A stretch of DNA of 64,000 nt from Piezodorus guildinii (Eukaryota > Arthropoda > Insecta > Hemiptera > Pentatomidae): the NCBI GenBank assembly GCA_023052935.1, contig CM041297.1:108863563-108927562 (forward strand), written 5' to 3'. A program made the position numbers and the translations under genes. Shown here piece after piece: positions 54,865 through 64,000 of this stretch. How positions within the stretch are numbered: position 1 is the stretch's first letter; each line of letters opens with the position of its first letter. The notes below the pieces were generated by a model. That model did not search any database, was not told the DNA's origin, and was given only the letters and a program-made list of their open reading frames with translations.

Positions 54865-55679
54865 TTATTTAACTAACAGTAGATTCCTAAGTTCTAAGAT
54901 ATAACAAAGTGAGTGAGTGACACGAGTTTATCAAGTCTTCATGCTATCTCATATCTATTACATTTTGTTACATATAGTTTTTATTAGCTTAACCAGACCA
55001 TATAGTCTTTATTAGCTAATCGTCTCCTATTTAATATCACATATTATGGATAAAATTAAAAAACAAAATGTTTGTCGCCGAAAGATATAAATCTCTTAGG
55101 GCATACTAAAGAAACCATCTTTATCTTTCTTCTGTAATTTTCAAGTTTCATAAAGCGATTTAAACAAGTACGTACCGCATTCTTTATCTTACAACATTAA
55201 ATTTTGCCTAAATCCGTACAATTGAATACAAAATAAAAATGATAAATTTTAATTTTTTTGAAAATACTCAAGTGCCACGGTGAGGTAAAACATTTAAAAT
55301 TGCATAAATAAATGTCATTAAATTGATAAATTGTTTCTAGCAAGCACTTGTGAATTTGCACTGGTTGTCTGTAGTGTCGGATTAAGCCAATGCTTAGTTC
55401 CAAGGCAATGTTTATTTTAGGCACATTACCTTTGTTTTGTTTTTTATTATTTAATTATATCGCATTAACGAAATTGGAGGCAAAATGAAGAGAAGCCTAT
55501 TGTTATTATTTCATTTATAATACATTCCATCATAAGATTTAATTATAATTAATCAAATCACTATCATTAAATCAGGATGGAGTGATCAATTTCATTTAAG
55601 CATAATCTAGGATCGAATCCACAGAATGAGTGTAGAAAGAGAAAGGAGAAAATCAAACATAAAATAGCCATAAAAAAAA
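54865..55679. other. AT-rich stretch, nothing recognised
   Basis: No supported feature. Confidence 0.4.
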
Positions 55680-56430
55680 AAAGAATCAATGAAAATAAAT
55701 TTATTCTGGAACATTTTTTACCATAATAATAAAGAGCAATGAACAGAAAAGGTCTAGTCCGCCTGGCTTTATTTAGTTACATAATTACATAGCCATCTAA
55801 TGACTATGAAATGTATAAAATCTATCACTTAAAAAAAAGTAGATATAAATGATAAAAACGGGTGAGAACTAAATGAATTTAATAGCATATAATTAAGCCA
55901 TGACAGTGTGAAAGATTGATATTTTAGCAGGTTAAGAAATAAGCGATGTTTAGATGTGGTTAAGGATGATACTTTACGAAGAGAGATAGGTAATGAGTTC
56001 TTAAGAATGGTAGCAAGGATGATAAAGGACTTTTCAAGGGATGCAGTTCTGTGAGAGGATATATATACATTTATAGGTTGAGGCATTGTATTTAGGGTAT
56101 GTACGAAAGAGCGACGTGGGAAAAAAGAGGTCTGATCTATAGTTAGGTGTTTAGGATATCAAGGATTGAAATGAGAAGATACCTAAGGTATTTTCTTATG
56201 AAATGAGAATAAAGCCACCCTTGACCAGATTACCAATGAGAAATATGTGTTTGCCTGGGAGGTAATAAGTAAATCTTAAAAATCTATTCGTCAATCAGTT
56301 CGGCCTCATCTTGTTTTGCCCAGAGAGACCTCAATTTACTAGGCATCCATACTTAAAGTGGGGGAGTATGAGAGAGGACACTAGAAGATCAGGGGTACTT
56401 TAAGGAAAAGAGTCACGGAAACGTAGGAGC
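55680..56430 (-). pseudogene. CR1-like LINE 3' remnant
   Basis: The minus strand gives, in order, LLVSSLILPHFKYGCLV (near 56385-56335), GLSGQNKMRP, a LTNRFLRFTYYLPGKH segment, and ISSHRTASLEKSFIILATIL followed by KNSLPISLR (near 56065-55970). This is the post-YADD and terminal region of a CR1-like reverse transcriptase, the last block corresponding to WNSLP..IR in 44410-52137. Several stops are present. The tail is A/T-rich at about 55670-55690. Confidence 0.7.
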
Positions 56431-56514
56431 TGTTTGAGTATAGATATAGATTTTCTAGTTACTCCATATGATAAAATAATAAAATTAGAAATTATTTTAT
56501 TATATAAAATTACC

Positions 56515-56680
56515 TTAAAATCCATCTTTATCCTCAAACGTCCCCGTGAATCTTTTCATGGAAGTACTCTTCATCTCCCAATCCCTATCTTGATTACCCA
56601 CCCTGACTATGGATGCCTAGTATATGGAGGACTCTCTGGGAAAAATCTACTGCAACATATTCTAAATATCAAATAGTGGG
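56515..56680 (+). pseudogene. CR1-like LINE fragment, opposite orientation
   Basis: The plus strand encodes an ILITHPDYGCLVYGGLSGKN segment, matching IFPQFDYGYMVYDGLSMM in the CR1-like ORF2 at 44759-46833. It faces the minus-strand remnant at 55680-56430, so the two are independent insertions or an inversion product. Confidence 0.6.
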
Positions 56681-57719
56681 ACTAGCAGTTTATCTAATAT
56701 TTTAATAATATTAGCCTATTCAGCTTTATTGAAGTTAAATAGTACTTCAACTTGCCCTCTAAAAGAAAACTTATAATGACCCTCTCTCCTTATAAAAATC
56801 ATCTCCAGAATATGCTTGTGAGCAAAGTAAATCAAAACTGCTTTAAAATATTATTTAATTGTATTATTATATATACTACTAATAACTATCTATACACAGA
56901 ATCATGGTATTTACAAAATTTGCATCCAAATATCACGCCGAACAGTGAAAATATGACCGATTTAATATGTCCATATTTAGCCTTTGGGGTCCCATATTAC
57001 GGGCAAAAAAATATAAAAAGTGATTAAGTTTTTGACACGATTGGCGAGCGCACAGTTTTCAAACATCAAATTTATTTGTTACAATCTAAAACTTGCCTAC
57101 AATTTACGTTTGGGAAATAATTTAAAAAATCTAATTATGGCTCGGAGTAGCTGAAACCTAATAGATGTATTTTATATCATTTAGGAAACTCTTCAAGTTA
57201 TAGATTGTAAAACTTTTGATTCGGAGTGTTGTGTCTGGAAATATTACGTATCACCTAAAACGCAAAAAAAATGAAAAATTCTTTGTAATATTTAAAGACT
57301 AGAAGGATTGATGAAACAAATCCTACAAATAGATCCTTTTGTTGACTTGGGAGTTAAATAGTTTTTCGTTATTTAATAGGGGCATACATTTACAAATTAA
57401 CTCTTCAGGTAGATTGCATGCAATGTACATTCAATAACGAGTTTAGGAATACAATGACTTACCTATCTCAGCAATGTTCATTGTTGAATAATAGCCAAAA
57501 AACTTTGCGCTGAGCACACCTTGAACACAATAAATTGCCATTGAATAAAGATAATCTCATTGCCGGTTATTAGGTACGTAAGCGAACAGGAATGATTCAC
57601 TCATTTACTATTTATTCGTAAACAAGTTATGGCGAAAAATGTAAGTATTAAGGGTTTTGCCAACTAATAATAAAAACATGAAGCACTAGAAAATTCGAAA
57701 CTTGTGACTTGACTTTTGT
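56681..57719. other. AT-rich stretch, nothing recognised
   Basis: A 91-codon frame at 56752-57027 has no recognisable domain and is treated as chance. Confidence 0.4.
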
Positions 57720-58260
57720 CCACCTAAATTGGTGATTTTGCCCAGTTTGCTTCCAAAGCAAAGCACCTTATTGAGCAAATTACTATACAACAGAGCTCCA
57801 TATACCCACGCTCTCCCTTACCTCGCCGCCGGCTATCAATAGAGGGAGGTTTAATCCTCTTAGTGCGAGCTAGGACTGACCCCAGACAAAGTGACGGAGG
57901 ACGATCCAAGAGCTGTTGGAACAAGGATTAGCCGTGAAGCGCCGAAGGCAATATCTCCCAGAGCCTGTGTCCCGGGAGGGTAGCAGCCTCATCAAGCCTT
58001 TAATTAACTGCTGGCGGTAGGAGCTCTGTTATCTGTGAGCCTCTACTAACTCTTGACAACTCTCCTCCCTTTTATTAGCTAGTCACCGCATCTACTTGTG
58101 TCTGATTCCCCATGCATGTACCAAGAGCTCCATGTTCCGTATAAATCACGGGGCTAATTGATGCAGAAAGCACCTCCGCTCTCTGAGGATTAACCGTACT
58201 TAAAATTCCCTTTAACTTGCTCATTTTATAACAGAGAAGAGGCAATGTTCCAAACATGAA
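57720..58260. promoter_or_regulatory. GC-richer non-coding block, possible regulatory DNA
   Basis: It stands out from AT-rich flanks and has no coding frame, terminal repeat or Pol III boxes. It contains three K50-homeodomain-type motifs (TAATCC near 57852, GGATTA near 57927, GGATTA near 58187) and CTTTAATTAAC near 57997. Motif presence alone is weak evidence; an unrecognised repeat is equally possible. Confidence 0.25.
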
Positions 58261-59131
58261 AGAGACCTTCGTGTTGAATTACGATATTTCCTTTTTATGA
58301 GAATAATACTTAAATAAATTGTTCTTGAGTTAAACCGCTGAGTGGACTTGATGTACTAAGTGTGATGGGGAGATTTTAATGAGAACAACTTTGTTCATTC
58401 TAGTTGAAATCTAATTAATAGGGTTAGTAAAGTTTTTGTAAATACTAGGTACAGAGTCCCAAACACAAATACCAAGGAAAAAGAAATCATTCCAATCTTG
58501 ACGACGCCATATATCTTCAGGTTTATCTTTGTTTTCTTGAGTGACAGATAGATAGTAGCAGTGTTTGTGTTACATTGTTTAAATAAATGACCATGTTTAC
58601 AATAATACTTAAAAAGAATTTGTTTTTGTTATTTTTTTTTTTAATTTTGTTATTTAGTGGAGGTGCGGAGTACCCCTGAGTCATGACTGTCATATCTCTT
58701 AAACTATCAAAAGTGTAATGACTAAACTAATAAACTAAAAATATTAATTTGGAAATTATCAAAAATATCTGTAATCTCGAAATACCGTAGTAACACAGCC
58801 TTGATTCCCAAATAATCAAAAATATTTTTTAAATGCCCTAGCGAATCAAAACATGTCTATGAATTATCATATAAAATTCATACATGCGTATGACCAAAAC
58901 AGTTTTAAAAATTCTTCTGATTTTCTCCTTTTTCTGGCACTGCAGACTGAAGTGATCCTTTGCCTGCCTCTGCCACAGTCCTCCGTCTTCACACAGATGC
59001 CCGCGTGCTAACATAATTCCTGGATAGATGTTCTTGCCTATCCTCATCAATGCGGTTCACATCCCATAACATCTCAAAATATTCATTCTATAAGATAAGC
59101 GGATATCGTTAAATGAATAATTCGTAAATCA

Positions 59132-59164
<33 letters not shown>

Positions 59165-60029
59165 CACATATTCCTATCTTCATCACACGCACCAGATCAT
59201 AGATTCTTCATAACATTTACCTTACAAGCCTTTCAGCCGTTACTTTGTTTAATACTCTATAAGTTACCACTGGTTTTCTTAAGATTTTGCACTTGTGGGG
59301 TTCTGATCCGATATATTACATCAATCCTTAAAGCAAAACATATTTTGTTACCTGCTAGAATGGTTCTCTGGGAATCTACGTATATAATAATATGATCATC
59401 TATTTAATTTTTGTTATAACTTCCTTTTCCAGTCCGATTATTACAAACAGTATGGTTAGGTTAGGTTATTTTATTTATGTGCACAAAACTTCTGGGGTCT
59501 TTAGCGCCCTTTTCTATCTACATTCAAATTTCACTAGATTTTTATAAAGTCACACAAACAGTATGGTTTAGCCTATACGTCTATCATAGCCAGATTCGAG
59601 GTCGCGATTCATAGTATGGGACTAAAACGAATCACAATTTTATATCGAACCGTGGCCATTTTATTAATTGTATCCACTCATTCTTAAACGATATGTATCG
59701 ACAGACTTTGACAATTTTAGGAATATTATCTCTAAATATTTATCTTAAATTTTTCAAAGCAACGTAACAGAAAGCGTAAAGTAGGTAAACATTCAATAAA
59801 TTTTATGAGTAAACGATTTCAACATTATTCAAATATGTCATAATCTTTTCTCCGATTGAATTTTCAGAGCTAGTTCTTAATTTACATTTAACTTTATTTG
59901 TTTTCCAATAAAAAACCTGTAACCCATCAAGGGCGTTCACTATATATCGAGATTCCTAATGTTTAAAGGCTAAATAAAATTAGATCACGTTGTTTCCCTC
60001 GATTTTCGAGTAACCACTTTATGGAAGGT
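58261..60029. other. AT-rich; T28 run; possible LINE 3' end near 59465-59540
   Basis: A T-run occupies 59133-59160. At about 59465-59505 the minus strand reads GGGCGCTAAAGACCCC, then an (ATAAA)-like tail, resembling the end of the remnant at 26585-26890. No gene is supported. Confidence 0.3.
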
Positions 60030-60620
60030 GGGTGTGTGTATGTCCCGGGAGAGTCCCTATGCCCAAGAGAAACCAGGGCACAGACAATAGTAGAATAGTG
60101 CTCTTTCTAACAGACCACGTCGCTCGTTTTGTTTTCAATAATGAAATATAAATGTGCAATGCAAACGTGATAAAAATGACAATAATTCAGATGTCAGCTC
60201 AGGAGCAAGAGGTAATCAAATCATTTCTCGTTGAGACAAAAATCAAAACGTTACAAAACCATTAATCCTCTTTGTTTCACGGATTTCGAGAGATGAAGGG
60301 AATTGAAAAACAGGAAATTAATCAGAGGTTGGTATGAAAACAATCGCGTCGGGTGCTGGCGATTAGGCCAAGGACGCTGGAGAGATGAGAGTTGCCAGCA
60401 GACCACCTGATCGCTCTGATTTATCGCCAATATATCAAACCGGCTCCACCTAAATCCCTTTTATCGCTTGTCCAAGATTAGCAATGATTACCGCTATCAC
60501 GGCTAGCACGGTTTTAAATGATTTATTTCCACCGGATTCGAATCATTGTACGATTCCACCAAACAATGATAAGTCATTCGGTCACCAATTTCGAAACAAA
60601 TCATACATCTCGCTAAAGGT
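60030..60620. promoter_or_regulatory. GC-richer non-coding block, possible regulatory DNA
   Basis: Less AT-rich than its surroundings, with TTTATCGC and TTTATCGCC, a TGATAAG (GATA-type) near 60566, and several CGATT elements. No ORF or transposon end was seen. It is offered only as a candidate for conserved non-coding DNA. Confidence 0.2.
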
Positions 60621-60771
60621 GTATAAACGTGAAATGTAATACAATACTTGTCCTTTTTCTGAACTGACTCAATTATATTTGTTCGCGATTACGCGAGTTA
60701 AAAATAATAATATTTATTTTGATTTATTTTAATTTTAATTTAAATAGGTCGCGCCGTAGATACGGCACAGA

Positions 60772-61357
60772 TGTTTTATTCGACCGTCTTTTGTTTTTTG
60801 CTATAGCGTCAGTGTGAATTGAGATTCTGTCCCGATTGCATGTGATTGCATGTTTTTGTAGTCCGTGACGATATTTGTAGTGATATTCGGTTCCCGGTCA
60901 CGATAGAGGGACTCAGTTTCAAGAATTTAGGTTCTCCTAAGTTTTACAAGATAAATCTAGGAGCAGCTGGAGGAGACTGCCGAGCCTGAGCGGGCCCGTT
61001 CTCGAAGACACAAGAAGGCGATTAGGTAAGCTGCTGTCTATCTTAAATTTATTTGTATAACGACTTGGAGATCCCTTATTCTGGGCAGAATCAAAATTTA
61101 AAGTTTTTTATTATTATTTTTTTATCATACAGTCCACAACCAGAAAATTTTTAATTGGTACAATTAGTACCATAATTTATTGATCCTCCGGGCCGGATTT
61201 TTAGAAATTGGGATTGATCGTTAAATCCGTTTTATACAATTTCTATTCGTAATCTGGACAAAAGGGTTGATTTTTTGAGCCCAAGAATCGATAGGAACCG
61301 TATCGATAAATCGATATCCGATCGATCTCTTTATCGATATTATATCGAATTAAAACA
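60772..61357 (+). repeat. Putative left LTR of the BEL/Pao element
   Basis: It starts TGTTTTATTCGA and ends TCGAATTAAAACA, giving TG...CA ends with imperfect inverted terminal repeats. It lies about 75 bases before the gag ATG. The right LTR is not in the window, so the ends rest on these termini alone. A primer-binding site was not identified with certainty; TGGTAGGTTGCC at 61378 is a possibility. Confidence 0.65.
61287..61350 (+). promoter_or_regulatory. Cluster of CGAT motifs with two TATCGATA sites
   Basis: Six or more CGAT cores lie within about 65 bases near the LTR end, including perfect TATCGATA at 61301-61308 and 61332-61339. In insects TATCGATA is the DRE bound by DREF, and CGATA is bound by BEAF-32. 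Binding here is inferred from sequence only. Confidence 0.45.
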
Positions 61358-61433
61358 TCTGTTTTTTTGTTATTATTTGGTAGGTTGCCTTAGTGATTAA
61401 TTTTAGAAGTTAAATTAAAAATTATTTGCAAAC

Positions 61434-64000
61434 ATGTCCGAATCATCTTTAAGAGTACTTATTGCAAAGAAAAAAAATATTTTAAAAGGATTCAACGTCT
61501 ATACGACCTTGCTTTAAAAGTCACTAGCCAAGATAAAAAATTACTTGATCAATTTCAAATTTTATATCAATCCTTAGACGAAACGGTGGTTGAGTTTGAG
61601 AAGACAGAATTTAGGATTAATGAAATGCAATGTGAGTTAGATAAAAATTTTACACCGGAGTTCGACGATGTATTGATAGATATGGTAGGATTGGTTAGGT
61701 TAGTCGCTGCGAGGGAATTGACTAAATCGACGGTAGGTCCTAGTGAATCGAGGGGCGGTAAAATGAATGCTGAGCCGGAAAGGAAAGTACAACTTCCAAG
61801 AATTGATATTCCTACTTTTAATGGGCGTGCAGATGAATGGCCAGTGTTTTATGAATTGTTTAAAACGTTAGTTCATGAAAACGAGGGCTTATCTGAGTTG
61901 GAAAAATTACAATATTTAGTTTCAAAATTGAACGGTCCAGCCGCTAGCATTTGTAAAACACTAAAACCAATAGCCAGCAATTATAGGGTAATATGGAAGA
62001 GTCTTTTTGATCGTTATAATGATGATCGAAGCTTAGCCGATAGTTATATAGATCAAATTTATGGATTTAAACCGCTCAAATCAGAGAGTCGAGAAGGTTT
62101 GACGATGGTTTTAGATAAATTTTGTGCTTCGATCGGAGCGCTGAAGCAATTAGATTCTATTAATTCTCTTGAGGATTATATTTTTTTGTATATGGGTCTA
62201 AGGGTTCTTGATCCGGTTACACGAAGAGAATTTGAGGCCGCTCATAGAAATAAAAATATTCCAGAATATTATGATTTGGTTAAATTTTTAGAAAAACAAA
62301 TCAAGACAATACCTCTATCAGAAACTTTCCAGCTTCCAAAGCGTAATATACGCACTACTCATTCATTTGTTACAAAATCTGTAACCCCAGACCCCATTCC
62401 AGGATCTTGCTGTGAATTTTGTTCCGAGGGTTCGCATACAATTTCAGATTGTGCAAAGTTCTCAAAATTGTCCCCTTGGAATCGCTATAGGCAGATTAAG
62501 AATAAGAGACTTTGTCAAAAATGTTTTTCTCAGAACCATAGGTCAAAAGAGTGTAGCATAATTAAAAGTTGTTCGAAATGCGATCTACCTCATCATACTC
62601 ACTTGCATTTCGAATTTCAACCCAACAATGCCGATTTAAACGAAGTTAATTCCCCTAAAGACCGAACATCGGATCCGGGTACAAGTCTTTGTTCATTGTA
62701 TAAAGATAAACATCCTCCTCCCTCACAAACTACAATGCTTCTAGCTACGGTAGTAGGAAATGTCCGAGATAGTTCGGGGCAATTACGGGTACGAATGTTG
62801 ATAGATTCAGGAAGTCAGTCTCACTTCATCACTTGGAGCGCATGTCGCCGTTTGGGGCTCTCTATTGAAAAAATAAAATCCTCTATTTTGGGGTTTGGAG
62901 GCTTATCGAAACCGGTTGGGGGCAAAACAATGTTGGTATTGTCATCAATAAGAAAGCCTGATGTAATGTATGACATTGATTCGTTCGTTGTTGACAAAAT
63001 TGTTGATAGAATGCCATCAACCCCGATAGATAGGTCCCAAATGGATCATTTAAAAAATTTAGAGCTAGCAGATCCAAATTTTGACACTCCTGGTGCCATT
63101 GATGGAATTATTGGTTCGGAGCTTTGTCCATATTTTCTGGAAGGGCGTCAAGTTCGGAGTTCCTCTGATCAACCGATAGCAATACAAAGTCCGTTTGGAT
63201 TTGTATTGATGGGAAAAGCGCCAATCATTCAGGGCGTAGAACCTAAGATATCACTCTGTTGTTCTGTCAAGACGCCGATAGAAAATTTACTAAAATCCTT
63301 TTGGGAAATGGAGGAAGTTCCTTCTCCTCCAATACCTATCTTAAGTCCTCAAGATGCTAAGTGTGAGGAGATATTTTCGTCGACTATAAAGAGGCTTCAA
63401 TCTGGAAGGTATATTGTACATTTACCTTTCCATGAAGAACTTTCTGGTTTAGTGTCATCCCTTGCAGTTGCCAAAAGGTGTCTCATAGCCTTAGAAATAC
63501 GCTTAAGTCGTTCGCAAGAATTTAGGAAAACTTATAATGATGGTATCCTAGATTATCTAAATCAGGATCATTCATCATTAGTTTCTAATGCAGATTTGAA
63601 TCCTGAAGGATATTATATCCCACACCGAGGAATATTCAAACCTCAAAGTTTTACCACTCCGTTGAGAATTGTTTTCAATGAGAGTTCGAAAACAACTTCC
63701 GGAAAATCTTTGAATGACATTTTATTTGTCGGACCGAAGTTGCAAATCGATATTATGTCATTATTTATAAATTTTAGAATTTTTGAAGTTGCTCTTGCTG
63801 CAGATATCAAGCAGATGTATAGAAAGAGGTGGGTAACTCCTGAACATAGGCAATTTCAGAGATTTCTATGGAGATTTTCTCCCGATGAGTCCGTTCAAGT
63901 TTATGAACTCAATTGTATAGTTTTCGAGATGTCATCCTCTCCCTTCTTAGCTCTGCATACGGTACACCTGCTTGTCGAGGACGAGAAAGGAAGTTTTCCG
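61434..64000 (+). CDS. BEL/Pao Gag-Pol (Gag, protease, start of reverse transcriptase), partial
   Basis: The ATG at 61434 opens a short frame. After an A8 run (61470-61477) the main frame lies one base away and stays open from 61397 to the window end, suggesting one missing base. Gag: DWP-type capsid start (PRIDIPTFNGRADEWPVFYE), LEDYIFLYMGL, and a zinc-finger region near 62409-62625 with CCEFCSEGSHTISDC, LCQKCFSQNHRSKEC, and SCSKCDLPHHTHLH, all typical of BEL/Pao. Protease: MLIDSGSQSHFI near 62795-62830. Reverse transcriptase: TPLRIVFNESSKTTSG, SLNDILFVGPKLQ, AADIKQMYR (first catalytic Asp, codon 63803-63805) and SSSPFLAL. The polyprotein would assemble particles and reverse-transcribe the element RNA. 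Because it has no stop in the window, stop-bounded ORF calls miss it. Confidence 0.9.

Larger units (their letters stand above)
60772..64000 (+). mobile_element. BEL/Pao LTR retrotransposon, 5' part (runs off right edge)
   Basis: A 586-bp putative LTR is followed by one long frame carrying Gag, aspartic protease and the first part of a BEL/Pao reverse transcriptase, still open at the end of the window. The right half, including YxDD, RNase H, integrase and the right LTR, lies outside. Domain content clearly separates it from the Ty3/Gypsy element. Confidence 0.9.

Noticed and set aside
56752..57027. 91-codon ORF
   Set aside because: No recognisable domain and composition like the AT-rich background.
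61025..61132. Short intron (AG/GTAAG donor at 61025, TTTATCATACAG acceptor at 61132)
   Set aside because: The signals lie inside the putative LTR and are short enough to occur by chance; no evidence of splicing.

Overview
This window is AT-rich eukaryotic DNA packed with transposable elements. No host protein-coding gene, rRNA or functional tRNA gene can be supported. The mixture of elements (Jockey-like and CR1-like LINEs, a Ty3/Gypsy and a BEL/Pao LTR element, a Tc1/mariner derivative, hAT-like and foldback elements, and tRNA-derived SINEs), together with TATCGATA motifs, points to an arthropod, most likely an insect. Narrower placement would be a guess.

Layout. 0-13.5 kb: scattered, badly decayed LINE fragments in both orientations, SINE pieces at 8.7 and 9.2 kb, and otherwise featureless AT-rich sequence. 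13.6-15.7 kb: a 5'-truncated minus-strand Jockey-like element with a clean 472-codon reverse transcriptase frame, followed by another LINE remnant. 17-18.2 kb: a dispersed-repeat copy and a tandem pair of small repeats. 19.2-24.5 kb: an internally deleted Tc1/mariner element into which a full-length minus-strand Jockey-like element has inserted, with a 16-bp target duplication. 25-30 kb: LINE debris. 30.9-36.4 kb: a Ty3/Gypsy element with 183-bp LTRs that differ by one base, sitting in a TA microsatellite. 38.8 kb: an intact SINE with 12-bp target duplications. 39.5 kb: a dispersed-repeat copy that is the inverted partner of one at 30.2 kb. 40.7-41.6 kb: a hAT-like element containing a foldback element. 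43.0-52.7 kb: a CR1-like LINE split by a second full-length Jockey-like element (12-bp target duplication). 54-57 kb: LINE debris. 57.7-60.6 kb: two GC-richer non-coding blocks that could be regulatory. 60.8-64.0 kb: the 5' LTR, gag, protease and start of reverse transcriptase of a BEL/Pao element that runs off the window.

The elements that could once have moved themselves are the two Jockey-like LINEs, the CR1-like LINE, the Gypsy element and perhaps the BEL element. Each has ORFs for an RNA-binding Gag-like protein and a reverse transcriptase polyprotein, and each carries at least one small lesion: a one-base frameshift at the ORF2 end in the 19.6-24.2 kb Jockey, one stop codon in ORF2 of the 46.8-51.7 kb Jockey, a stop and a frameshift in the Gypsy element, and a homopolymer frameshift near the BEL gag start. 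The most interesting points are the Gypsy gag and pol lying in one frame separated by a single UGA, the strong base-composition contrast of that element with its surroundings, hammerhead-like sequence boxes in several small repeats, and a five-copy non-coding repeat family of unknown class.
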